DNA of 34,010 nucleotides from Lysobacterales bacterium (lineage in GTDB: Bacteria > Pseudomonadota > Gammaproteobacteria > Xanthomonadales > SZUA-36), in contig JAKITK010000034.1 of NCBI GenBank assembly GCA_021648125.1, positions 1 through 34,010 of the forward strand. Direction: 5' to 3'. Shown piece after piece: positions 24,177 through 31,385 of the stretch (the stretch's first letter is position 1; each line of letters opens with the position of its first letter). Made by a program: the position numbers and the translations under genes. The notes beneath the pieces were generated by a model. That model worked only from the letters and a program-made list of their open reading frames with translations, was not told the origin of the DNA and did no database searches.

Positions 24177-25025
24177 TCAGGGCCTAAGCGGTCTCAGGCC
24201 CTGCTCCAAAATCACATCTACTGCTGCGGCCAATAACATTAAGTCATCAAATTCATTAGCGCTCATTCCTGAAGCTGCCCAGTCGTAAAAGCTTATGCCA
24301 CAAGCAAGCTCCTGTGAATAACATAGATTCAACATCATAAGACTATCTTTTCCACACCCCCCTAAATTCATACAACTCCTGAGAGTCGCAATATTCAAGC
24401 CCGAATGCAGCCTTAATTTATCGTGATCAAAAGAGCCTATTGTCGCCAACAATTGTCTTCTGAATTCCACATCTCGCCTAAGTAACTGCCACAGAGCCAC
24501 TGTAGATATCGCATGTACGGGTGAATTAAGCCGGCTTCTGAAATACTCCAACATTTCATCATCTTTTGGGGGAGAACGAAAAACGTTTCGATCCCAAGGT
24601 GAAATTGCCAAGCCCCCAAGGCGATCCATGTCAAGTTTTATTTCTGCATACTTATGCGGGTCAGAATCTAACAGCCAAGCATCGCACTTGTTCTGAAAAA
24701 TCAAAGCTGCACTTAGCTGCTGCTGACTTTTACCTTCCATATCGTGGTTAACGGGTTCAGAACAATTACCAAAGTGCGTAATATAAGAATCCAGTGAGTA
24801 ACTCTTATTTACAGGATCTTTTATCTGATTATTCGAGGTATCATCGGTTGTAGTCACATTTGTAGTAGTTGCGACTCCTGTACCTACGACAGCGGGATTC
24901 TTAGGTGAGATACCCATTTCAACTTGTGCACCTGCAATATCACCTTTTTCGCTGTAGAAATTAAAGTAGCTAAAAACCATGCCAAAAATGATAACGATGC
25001 CTACTATAAACCTGTTAATTTTCAT
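24177..25025 (-). CDS. Unknown membrane-anchored or exported protein, 282 residues
   Basis: I do not recognise this protein. It opens with a hydrophobic anchor or signal (about 5-23, IVGIVIIFGMVFSYF), then a Thr/Asn-rich linker (about 45-65, TTTNVTTTDDTSNN) and a helical domain (about 75-282) with seven or so Cys, including CMNLGGCGKDS, suggesting an oxidised extracytoplasmic fold. Its ATG overlaps the stop of the upstream partner (TAATG at 25027-25023), so the two are coupled. A hairpin with 8-bp arms (24178-24203) overlaps the stop codon. The genes are lower in GC than the core region. Confidence 0.7.
   Translation of the reverse strand: MKINRFIVGIVIIFGMVFSYFNFYSEKGDIAGAQVEMGISPKNPAVVGTGVATTTNVTTTDDTSNNQIKDPVNKSYSLDSYITHFGNCSEPVNHDMEGKSQQQLSAALIFQNKCDAWLLDSDPHKYAEIKLDMDRLGGLAISPWDRNVFRSPPKDDEMLEYFRSRLNSPVHAISTVALWQLLRRDVEFRRQLLATIGSFDHDKLRLHSGLNIATLRSCMNLGGCGKDSLMMLNLCYSQELACGISFYDWAASGMSANEFDDLMLLAAAVDVILEQGLRPLRP
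24178..24203 (-). terminator. Hairpin at the end of the two-gene unknown operon
   Basis: CAGGGCCT (24178-24185) pairs with AGGCCCTG (24196-24203) and overlaps the last codons. The following bases on the minus strand are AATAAAG, not a T run, so terminator activity is uncertain. Confidence 0.4.
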
Positions 25026-25519
25026 TATCCATCACAACTTACCTCAATGACAGAGCTCGTCTTAACTAATATTGTCGTTATCTCAAATGTGCTTATAGAT
25101 CCATCAGGCCATGTATGCACAAATGGTTTGCCTGCTGCAAATTTGAGACCACAGAGAGGAAGTTTAAGCAGACTGCGACCAGCATCTGTAAGGCACTTAC
25201 CATATGCGGCACTTGCAGCTTTACTACCAGCGAGTTCACGACCAATATTGTCAGAAGTTGAACAGCCCTTAACGGTATCTTCTTCATCTTCTGAACCACT
25301 CCCAGATCCGCGAACATCGATCACATTGTCCCCGATCTGTAACCTCGCTATAAACAACTGCAAATCCTCCCAACTCATAGGAGGTAAGAGTTGGCCATTA
25401 ACCACCATCCGTGGAAGCTCTACAGCAGGCTCTTCATCACCATCAGCAAAAACAGCTCCCGTTGATAATAACATAAGAACAAACACCGCTGTGGTGGATA
25501 GAAGCTTAAATTTATTCAT
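25025..25519 (-). CDS. Unknown secreted protein, 164 residues
   Basis: No family recognised. A classic signal peptide (MNKFKLLSTTAVFVLMLLST, probable cleavage after AVFA) is followed by an acidic segment, a Gly/Ser-Glu/Asp linker (about 71-81, GSGSGSEDEED) and a C-terminal part with four Cys (CSTS, GKCLTD, PLCGL, VSCDG) that could form two disulfides. The ATG has an AGAAGAG ribosome binding site. Translation is coupled to the downstream 282-residue protein, with which it probably works outside the cytoplasm. A C14 tract lies about 50-60 bases upstream of the start. Confidence 0.7.
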   Translation of the reverse strand: MNKFKLLSTTAVFVLMLLSTGAVFADGDEEPAVELPRMVVNGQLLPPMSWEDLQLFIARLQIGDNVIDVRGSGSGSEDEEDTVKGCSTSDNIGRELAGSKAASAAYGKCLTDAGRSLLKLPLCGLKFAAGKPFVHTWPDGSISTFEITTILVKTSSVIEVSCDG

Positions 25520-25567
25520 GCACTTTCTCTTCTTTTTTATGAATTAAAGGCATTTAATAATAAACTA

Positions 25568-25581
25568 CCCCCCCCCCCCCC
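25568..25581. repeat. C14 homopolymer
   Basis: Fourteen consecutive C (G14 on the coding strand of the secreted-protein pair) lie 49-62 bases upstream of the ATG at 25519. Tracts like this can change length by slippage and can alter promoter spacing. The exact length may be a sequencing artefact. Confidence 0.8.
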
Positions 25582-25699
25582 TGCCCACGGCTAATTCGTT
25601 CTCGCTCTAAGTCATTGATTTTTATAGCTTGAGCCGAAAGCTAAAATGGTTTATTTCCTAGTGTTCCAGCTTAGCGTAAATTAGCCGTGCCCCCCTGCC
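25576..25699. mobile_element. MITE-like element, 104 bp, with TIRs and 10-bp target duplication
   Basis: CACGGCTAATT (25586-25596) and its complement (25679-25689) form perfect 11-bp terminal inverted repeats. CCCCCCTGCC directly abuts both outer edges (25576-25585 and 25690-25699), as expected of a 10-bp target duplication. The 104-base interior has no ORF. The parent family is unknown. Because the duplication is C-rich, part of the match could be low-complexity coincidence. Confidence 0.65.
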
Positions 25700-25801
25700 T
25701 GTCAAGTGCAAGTCTAGTCAACTCAAAAGATTCTGCTAAAGCGTTGGTAAAAAATGAGGTGCTGGGCGTATTCTTAACCCGGTATTGGAATAACCCACAG
25801 T

Positions 25802-25930
25802 CTTCATCGGCTATAGCTTTAAGTATGGGCTGGAATAAGCCCAGATCAGTAAAATTCTTTTTGAATGCTATGGACCTGCAAAAGGTCTCTGGAGGGCGTG
25901 TAACTTACAGTACCTTGTTGTTTTTAGCTA
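25802..25930. repeat. rhlE 5' end plus upstream region, duplicated copy B
   Basis: About 124 aligned bases match the rhlE start region at roughly 95 percent, in the same orientation as copy A. The bases that hold the rhlE RBS and ATG are reduced to five, so no helicase fragment can be translated. The plus-strand ORF that spans this stretch is therefore not taken as a gene. Nothing recognisable lies between 25931 and 26000. Confidence 0.9.
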
Positions 25931-26000
25931 TTAATTAAGCCATAGAAAACTTATGTATTGCTGAAGAAGTCGGCACTGTAGAATCTGCAATTTTTTCCTA

Positions 26001-26399
26001 CTAGCTATAGGTCACCTCTATTAATCCAAGGTGTTCAACAAATGGTATAAAATCACGATCACTAAAGAGCAGGGGTAGTTTATTTTCAATACAAAATGTA
26101 GCGATTATTACATCATTTGTTTTTCTTATAGTGATTCCCTTTTTGCGAAGAAAACGAAAGTTCTCTGCGCATTTCAATACCATAGTATTACCAAACATTT
26201 CATATTGCTCTAAAGTTGCCAGGGCAATCTTTGTTTGCTTGTAGTCTCGCTCTGTTTTAATACCTTGTAGAATTTCCAAAAGAATTAGGTCGCCGATAGC
26301 AACTGAGCCATCAATCAGAGCTTTGTCCAGAGCATGAGTTAGTGAGTTTTCACTACCGTTGAAATAGTCAATCCAAACGCTAGTATCAACTATTATCAT
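26001..26399 (-). CDS. vapC: VapC-type PIN-domain toxin
   Basis: The 132-residue ribonuclease toxin has the PIN acidic residues Asp5 (IIVDTSVW), Glu42 (LLEILQG), Asp96 (TNDVIIA) and Asp114 or Asp116 (FSDRDF), which hold magnesium. VapC toxins cleave tRNA or rRNA. Its ATG overlaps the vapB stop as TAATG, typical of such pairs. The length is normal and no lesion is seen, so it is probably active. The target RNA cannot be told. Confidence 0.93.
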   Translation of the reverse strand: MIIVDTSVWIDYFNGSENSLTHALDKALIDGSVAIGDLILLEILQGIKTERDYKQTKIALATLEQYEMFGNTMVLKCAENFRFLRKKGITIRKTNDVIIATFCIENKLPLLFSDRDFIPFVEHLGLIEVTYS

Positions 26400-26590
26400 T
26401 AATCAGTTCTCATTTCATCCAAATTTCCTTGCCATTTAATTTTTCCACGCAACCCGCGTATTACCTGTTGGTTTTGCCTAAGTATTATTAATTTTAGCCC
26501 TTGCTCTACAACATCTTTTTTTGTTTTTAATCCCGTAGCTTTAAGTGCATTAGCCATTAAATCATCATCTATTACAATGTTTGTTCTCAT
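26399..26590 (-). CDS. vapB: VapB-type antitoxin
   Basis: A 63-residue ribbon-helix-helix antitoxin: MRTNIVIDDDLM forms the DNA-binding strand, ALKATGLKTKKDVVEQGLKL the helices, and the C-terminal GLRGKIKWQGNLDEMRTD the toxin-binding tail. It matches the VapB subgroup that ends in D-x-MR. It precedes vapC with a one-base overlap and should autoregulate through the perfect palindrome just upstream of its start. Confidence 0.93.
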   Translation of the reverse strand: MRTNIVIDDDLMANALKATGLKTKKDVVEQGLKLIILRQNQQVIRGLRGKIKWQGNLDEMRTD

Positions 26591-26596
26591 AGCCTC

Positions 26597-26627
26597 AATG
26601 TGTATATTTATTTAGATTATACACATT
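26597..26627. promoter_or_regulatory. vapBC operator palindrome
   Basis: AATGTGTATA (26597-26606) and TATACACATT (26618-26627) are perfect 10-bp inverted arms with an 11-base spacer, starting six bases before the vapB ATG. VapB-VapC complexes are known to repress from such palindromes. The bases from 26628 to 26753 hold no gene, only a degenerate GGTGCGTTA-type repeat piece near 26710-26735. Confidence 0.75.
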
Positions 26628-26753
26628 AGCATATATGAAAAACCATAACAAGAGGCAGCCTTGCCCTGTTAGTAGCACATATATTCCGAAGCGGGCGGAA
26701 ACTGATGGTGCGTTAAGCACAACGAACGCAGCGCTTGCATGGTAAACACACAA

Positions 26754-27500
26754 TTATTTATGCGGTTTGAACCTGATATTGAATAGAAAGGCGAATAAAC
26801 CCGCCGAAATTAGCATTAGCCCCAAAATCGAAATAATGTTATTTTCTATTTTATTAAATACTGCGGGCTCATCATTGCTTTCGCCTTTGTTATAAAATTC
26901 TTTTCTGCGAATCTCATACAACCGCCGCCCACCTTCAACATCAACAACAAATCGATCCAGCCGGTCAAACCTGATAACTTCATCACGATCATAACGCGCT
27001 TTATTCGCACTCATTCTGTCTCTGGCATCATCACCTCTTTCACCTATTCTAATAATATAATTATCACTAAACTGATCAATAGGTTCGCCCGCCTTAACTA
27101 CGCCGTAGGAATCATAGTAGAAGCCAGTTTCAGGAAAAAGCAAATCTTCAAAACCAACCAGAAACACCCCAATTCCAATAACAACTGCCATTGAGGCTGC
27201 AATAAAGCGTTTTTTCATTGTGGTTTCGCGTTTTTGTTTAATCAGCGCGTACTCTGCCGCTACTTCTGGAATATGGGCTAAATGATCTTCTACATAAGAT
27301 TGGCTCAAACTATCAATCAAACCCATTCCGCTTAAGCCAAGCGCCATTGATATGCGATTGATGATATCGAATGAAGGCACCGCTTTATCATTTTCCAATT
27401 TGGATAAATACGATTGCTCGATCCCGGCCTTGTCTGCCAGTTCCGGCTGGGTCAGTGACTTTTCGGTTCGCAACAGCTTTATTTTTTCACCCAGTTTCAT
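26754..27500 (-). CDS. XRE-family regulator anchored in the membrane
   Basis: The 248-residue protein has an N-terminal Cro/CI helix-turn-helix (about 5-60; LTQPELADKAGIEQSYLSKL), a short linker, a membrane helix (about 98-117), an extracytoplasmic region of about 100 residues rich in Arg and Asp (120-220), and a second membrane helix (about 222-242). This fits a one-component sensor that keeps its DNA-binding end in the cytoplasm. No known ligand domain is recognised. The upstream 156 bases contain a small dyad, ATTCT-TATAG-AGAAT, near 27531-27545, a possible autoregulatory site. It is transcribed alone. Confidence 0.82.
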   Translation of the reverse strand: MKLGEKIKLLRTEKSLTQPELADKAGIEQSYLSKLENDKAVPSFDIINRISMALGLSGMGLIDSLSQSYVEDHLAHIPEVAAEYALIKQKRETTMKKRFIAASMAVVIGIGVFLVGFEDLLFPETGFYYDSYGVVKAGEPIDQFSDNYIIRIGERGDDARDRMSANKARYDRDEVIRFDRLDRFVVDVEGGRRLYEIRRKEFYNKGESNDEPAVFNKIENNIISILGLMLISAGLFAFLFNIRFKPHK

Positions 27501-27656
27501 TTCAATTCCTCGTTCACATTATCGACAATACTATTCTTATAGAGAATATCAGGAATAGCCAGTGGAATAATGAACCATACAAAGGAATTTATGGGGATAT
27601 TTGAAAAAAACAAGGTTTAACTAATTAACCGCAGCAAGCGGTCACAGTAAATGCTG

Positions 27657-27995
27657 TTATAAGCCGACCTGATGGCGTAATGTTTTTACACAGTATGAAT
27701 TAAGACTTTCACCACTTTTAAGGGATTCAATATTTAATCGCTCATGAAGTTCTTCACCCACGCGAAGGTTAAATTTGCCCGAATAATGCTTGCCACTCGT
27801 TCCTTCTGGCAAAGTGAGCCCTTCTTTCTCGTAAAGCTGAATCCATGCGTCTACTACCTCACAAAGCTCGGAATATACAAGCTCCTCCTTATCCCCGTGA
27901 ACACCACCAAGAGATAACCCCGGAACTCTTCCAATGTAGCATTGGTCTTCATCCGACCACTCGACAATCTTCAAGAATCGATCTCGATTACGCAT
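27657..27995 (-). CDS. hicB: HicB-type antitoxin
   Basis: The 112-residue protein has the HicB N-terminal partial RNase H fold (about 5-62; WSDEDQCYIGRVPGLSLGGVHG) and a C-terminal ribbon-helix-helix (about 72-110; KFNLRVGEELHERLNIES, SLNSYCVKTL) that should bind DNA. HicB neutralises HicA and represses the pair. Its start lies eight bases inside the hicA gene, in the usual toxin-first order. The length and parts look intact. Confidence 0.92.
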   Translation of the reverse strand: MRNRDRFLKIVEWSDEDQCYIGRVPGLSLGGVHGDKEELVYSELCEVVDAWIQLYEKEGLTLPEGTSGKHYSGKFNLRVGEELHERLNIESLKSGESLNSYCVKTLRHQVGL

Positions 27996-28188
27996 TTTTT
28001 GTCACCTTTTTAAGTGCACTATTAACTTCACGAACTTGGTAATGCTTGGCATCAGCACCAGCTTTTCCGCTGATGACAATGTTTACACCATTCTTGTGTC
28101 TGAATTTCCGATAGCTGCCTTTACCCCCATGGTTAGTGAAACCCGCAGACTCTAGCTGACTAATTAATTCTCTAATTTTGGGCGGCAT
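27988..28188 (-). CDS. hicA: HicA-type toxin with Tyr in place of the usual His
   Basis: A 66-residue double-stranded-RNA-binding-fold mRNA interferase: KIRELISQLESAGF, then GGKGSYRKFRHKNG, then IVISGKAGADAKHYQVREV. In HicA proteins the catalytic His sits in the GSH-R-K/x motif; here residue 26 is Tyr (GSYRKF). His20 and His31 flank it and might compensate, but the usual residue is missing, so RNase activity is doubtful. It overlaps hicB by eight bases, and a palindromic operator candidate is upstream. Confidence 0.85.
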   Translation of the reverse strand: MPPKIRELISQLESAGFTNHGGKGSYRKFRHKNGVNIVISGKAGADAKHYQVREVNSALKKVTKNA

Positions 28189-28194
28189 TTCATT

Positions 28195-28216
28195 ATGGTA
28201 CCATAGTGGTACTACT
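28195..28216. promoter_or_regulatory. hicAB operator candidate
   Basis: A perfect palindrome ATGGTACCAT (28195-28204) is followed by an imperfect one, AGTGGTACTACT (28205-28216). The two GGTAC cores are 12 bases apart and start seven bases before the hicA ATG, as expected of a HicB-bound autoregulatory site. Confidence 0.55.
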
Positions 28217-28254
28217 CGTCAAGCATTACCCTTGTCCAATACGAGAGGAAAGAG

Positions 28255-28280
28255 GGGACGGTACCTGAGGGTACCGTCCC
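28255..28280. repeat. GGGACGGTACC palindrome
   Basis: GGGACGGTACC (28255-28265) and GGTACCGTCCC (28270-28280) form a perfect 11-bp stem with a TGAG loop, 20 bases after the sppA stop. It shares its core with the palindrome at 4935-4975 and could end sppA transcription. Confidence 0.7.
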
Positions 28281-28299
28281 TGGTGTGTTCCAGTGTGTT

Positions 28300-30165
28300 T
28301 TATTCAACCTCACACATAAGGCAACGGGCATAGGTTGCGAAGCCGGGTTCAGAGTTGGCTAAAAACTCAAGTCGTGCAAAAAAGTCGCGTACCAGTGGGC
28401 GCTGCAAAAAATCAGAAGTAACAAATAGCTCGGCAGGTAAGTAAGCGATAGCCTGGCTTGTCATTCCAAGTAAAAACTCTTCGAATGGACTTAGTTTTGG
28501 TTCCTGATAGTCAATCTCAAGACTGGTGCTATCCGCATCTACTAGTGCAGCTGCAGTGCCAATAGCAGTACTTAAGCCGCCTAATTGATCGATTAATCCG
28601 CGTTCCAGCGCTTGCTCACCAGTCCAAACCCTACCTTGTGCGACTTCGTTGACTTCCTCAACCGTCATATTTCTTGCCGTGGCAACCCGTTGTAAAAAAT
28701 CATCATAACCGCGCTCAGTTGCGCGTTGAAATATCTCAGCAACTTTTGGATTTAATTCACGATCAAGCCGCAGCCCGCCCGCCAATGATGTAGTACCGAA
28801 ACCATCGGTGTAGATGCCCATACGTGCCAAAGTATCGGGGAAAGTAGGAATCATTCCAAAAATCCCGATCGAGCCGGTAATCGTTGCTGGATCGGCAATG
28901 ATCTTATCGGCCGTTGTTGCTATCCAGTAACCCCCTGATGCGGCAACATCACCCATGGAAATAACCACCGGCTTGCCGCGGTCACGGACCACCTGTATTT
29001 CACGCCGAATAATTTCTGATGCATAGGCACTACCACCCGGTGAATTCACCCTGATAACCAATGCGTCCAGGTTTTTATCCGCCGCGACTTTGCGAATCTG
29101 TTGCGCCATCACTTCAGAGGAAATAAGACCGGCAGGTTTTTTACCGTCGACAATTTCACCTTCGGCAACGATAACTGCCACCCGGGTAATATCACTGGCT
29201 GGCTTGGGTATGTTGCTTAACTTAAACGCCGCCAGGTAATCTTTGAAATTTACTTGCCGGAAGCTGTCACCGCTGCCCTTTTTGCCGCGCGAAATCATTT
29301 CCGCGCGAAACTCCGGACGGGAGAGTAAACGGTCTACCAAATTCATATCTACTGCAGCTTGTGCCATATCACCATTTGCAGCTTGTAATATTTGTGCAAA
29401 GTTATTGATATCAGCCTCAATCTTCTCAGCGCTAATATCACGCACCACCGAGATACCGTCCAAGTATTGTTCCCACAAAGAGTTCAGCCAATAGCGTCCA
29501 GCTTCTTTGGCTTCTGGGGACATATCATTACGAATATACGGTTCCATTGCCGATTTATAAGTACCAACCCGGAACAGATTGATCTGCACAGACAGCTTAT
29601 CCAGCGCTTCCTTATAGAAATTTCGATAACTGGCGTAGCCATCAATCAATACAGAACCGGTAGGACTCAACCAAACCTCATCAGCTTGGGCAGCAAAATA
29701 ATATTGATGCTGGGATAAATTTTCCGCATAGGTAATCACGGGTTTACCACTGGTCTTAAATTGAATAATAGCATTTTCTAATTCATGTAAAGATGCCAAA
29801 CCAATACCGCGCATGCCATCTGGAATTAATAACAAACTGCTGATTCGGGAGTCTCCAGCCGCTTTGTTTATAGCACCCACAAGATCTCTAAGTCTGGTTT
29901 CTGGGTCTTCCCGCTCCATTGCTTCATCAATCAACCGTTGTGCTGGTTGACCGGAGAAAGCTTCCACCACAACCCCTTTAGGGTTAATCACCAGGGTGCT
30001 ATCGCTGGCGATTTTAAAGCTTTCGGTACCAGAGAAAATAGCTATCATTATGATAAAGAAAATTAAGAAAAACACTAGGTTCAGGATGATCTTCCTGAAC
30101 ATATCTAGACTCCGCCAAAAGCCTCTCCAGGCACGCCCTAAAAATGAAGTTTCACCCGTTGACAT
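28300..30165 (-). CDS. sppA: Signal peptide peptidase SppA, 67-kDa type (protease IV)
   Basis: The 621-residue inner-membrane serine protease degrades cleaved signal peptides. A membrane helix (about 26-46) anchors a periplasmic body of two S49 domains. The Ser-Lys dyad is Lys204 (FRVGTYKSAMEPY) and Ser410 (DVAASGGYWIA), the E. coli positions within a few residues. I start at ATG 30165 with GGAG six bases upstream; a GTG at 30177 would put the RBS inside the coding sequence. It diverges from pspA, an envelope-stress pair, across a 236-base region. Confidence 0.95.
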   Translation of the reverse strand: MSTGETSFLGRAWRGFWRSLDMFRKIILNLVFFLIFFIIMIAIFSGTESFKIASDSTLVINPKGVVVEAFSGQPAQRLIDEAMEREDPETRLRDLVGAINKAAGDSRISSLLLIPDGMRGIGLASLHELENAIIQFKTSGKPVITYAENLSQHQYYFAAQADEVWLSPTGSVLIDGYASYRNFYKEALDKLSVQINLFRVGTYKSAMEPYIRNDMSPEAKEAGRYWLNSLWEQYLDGISVVRDISAEKIEADINNFAQILQAANGDMAQAAVDMNLVDRLLSRPEFRAEMISRGKKGSGDSFRQVNFKDYLAAFKLSNIPKPASDITRVAVIVAEGEIVDGKKPAGLISSEVMAQQIRKVAADKNLDALVIRVNSPGGSAYASEIIRREIQVVRDRGKPVVISMGDVAASGGYWIATTADKIIADPATITGSIGIFGMIPTFPDTLARMGIYTDGFGTTSLAGGLRLDRELNPKVAEIFQRATERGYDDFLQRVATARNMTVEEVNEVAQGRVWTGEQALERGLIDQLGGLSTAIGTAAALVDADSTSLEIDYQEPKLSPFEEFLLGMTSQAIAYLPAELFVTSDFLQRPLVRDFFARLEFLANSEPGFATYARCLMCEVE

Positions 30166-30348
30166 TTTTCTCTCCACTAACTAAATTAAATAATTGACTT
30201 ATTTTAAGCAACTTGGCTGGTTTCGACAATGCGCCATTTGTCATGCCGTTATCCGTATAGTGTTAGAAACTCGTCAAATTCGCCATTTTTTCTTTCTCAG
30301 GTACGAATTTATTTTTATAAGCTATTGTTTTATAATGTATATTACATA

Positions 30349-30364
30349 TGGCATAGAAAATGCA
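30349..30364 (+). promoter_or_regulatory. Sigma-54 promoter for pspA-pspC
   Basis: TGGCATAGAAAATGCA carries the -24 GG (30350-30351) and -12 GC (30362-30363) with the exact sigma-54 spacing, compared with TGGCACG-N4-TTGCA. It lies 38 bases before the pspA ATG. Sigma-54 control by PspF is known for psp operons. The activator gene is not in this window. Confidence 0.7.
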
Positions 30365-30401
30365 TAAAGGTATATGAATCAATTCAAACCGGAGATACAA
30401 A

Positions 30402-31094
30402 ATGAGTGCATTTTCAAGATTACGCTATATTATTACTGCCAATGTAAATTCACTATTGGAAAAAGCCGAAGACCCGCAAAAATTACTCAAAGCATTAATT
30501 CGGGAAATGGAAGATGCGCGTCATGAAGCCCGTCAGGCACTGGCTGAAATGCTGGCGGAAGTTAAAGTGCTGGAAGCTGCACAAACCCGCCTTGGGACAA
30601 GTATAAAGTCACACCAGAATGAAGCTGAAAAACAGGTGCTGGCAGAAAATGAAACTGCTGCCCGCAAGGCACTGGCTGAGAAATCCATGCAACAAAAACA
30701 GTTGCAGGAACAACAACGCCAACTGGACAGCTTGCGCGAACGCATCAGCAGCATTGAAACAGATATCAACACATTGCAAAACAGCTACCAGTCGGCATTA
30801 GAATTACGCAAACACTGGCATACCAAAAACCACCCGGCTAAGCTGGATAGCAAAACTGCATCATTAACCCGCGGCCAGCAGCGCATGCGCAACACCCTCA
30901 ACCGTTTTGAACAGCTACAACAGCAGGTCGATAACCTTGAGGCCCGGGTACAAGCTGAAGATGAAGCTCAGCGTTATTTTGAAAGCGCGCATCCCAGCCG
31001 CCATACCAATGCTGATAATTTAGCCGTAGAGGCCGAGCTTGAAGCGCTGAATAATCGCCTGCATCCGACAGCAGCAGAGGCTAAAAGCGCCTGA
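30402..31094 (+). CDS. pspA: Phage shock protein PspA (IM30 family)
   Basis: The 230-residue protein is almost wholly coiled coil (about 15-225), as PspA/IM30 proteins are, with the N-terminal amphipathic start MSAFSRLRYIITANVNSLLEKAEDPQKLL. ESCRT-III-like PspA polymerises on damaged inner membrane and, in enterobacteria, inhibits the activator PspF. GGAG precedes the ATG. The stop overlaps the pspC start by one base. No pspB is present, which is common outside enterobacteria. Confidence 0.93.
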   Translation: MSAFSRLRYIITANVNSLLEKAEDPQKLLKALIREMEDARHEARQALAEMLAEVKVLEAAQTRLGTSIKSHQNEAEKQVLAENETAARKALAEKSMQQKQLQEQQRQLDSLRERISSIETDINTLQNSYQSALELRKHWHTKNHPAKLDSKTASLTRGQQRMRNTLNRFEQLQQQVDNLEARVQAEDEAQRYFESAHPSRHTNADNLAVEAELEALNNRLHPTAAEAKSA

Positions 31095-31381
31095 TGGACT
31101 TAAAAGACTTGAATAATCTCTATCGCCTACCCGATGAGGGTTATGTGGCCGGCGTTTGCGCCGGCCTGGCGCGGCGATTTGACTGGAATGTATGGGCTCT
31201 GCGGGCTGTATGTATGCTGGTTTTGTACTTCTTCGCAAAATTCGCAGCAGTAAGCTATATCCTCGCGAGTATATTTTTTAAGAAACGCTATAAAGCAGAC
31301 TTAGCATCACGACCGCAAGAATCCGCACTGGGAAATTTACAGGAAGAATTCAATCAACTGCGCGAACGTTTACAACGCTAA
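31094..31381 (+). CDS. pspC: PspC-domain membrane protein
   Basis: The 95-residue protein has the PspC domain: LYRLPDEGYVAGVCAGLARRF (split here as RLPDEGYVAGVCAGLA and RRFDWN), a membrane helix (about 35-60) and a short helical tail (about 75-95). PspC is an inner-membrane sensor of envelope stress that recruits PspA. Its ATG overlaps the pspA TGA by one base, coupling translation. It ends four bases from the convergent MATE gene. Confidence 0.92.
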   Translation: MDLKDLNNLYRLPDEGYVAGVCAGLARRFDWNVWALRAVCMLVLYFFAKFAAVSYILASIFFKKRYKADLASRPQESALGNLQEEFNQLRERLQR

Positions 31382-31385
31382 GTTA

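Noticed and set aside
25687-25938. 83-residue plus-strand ORF
   Set aside because: More than half of it is the duplicated rhlE 5' region read in an antisense frame, and it begins in the MITE flank. Residues from bases 25720-25795 might be a remnant but match nothing I know.
26644-26672. Integron attC-like hairpin (TAACA ... TGTTA) near vapB
   Set aside because: The ends do not fit RYYYAAC and GTTRRRY, no integrase is present, and the neighbouring genes do not form cassettes.
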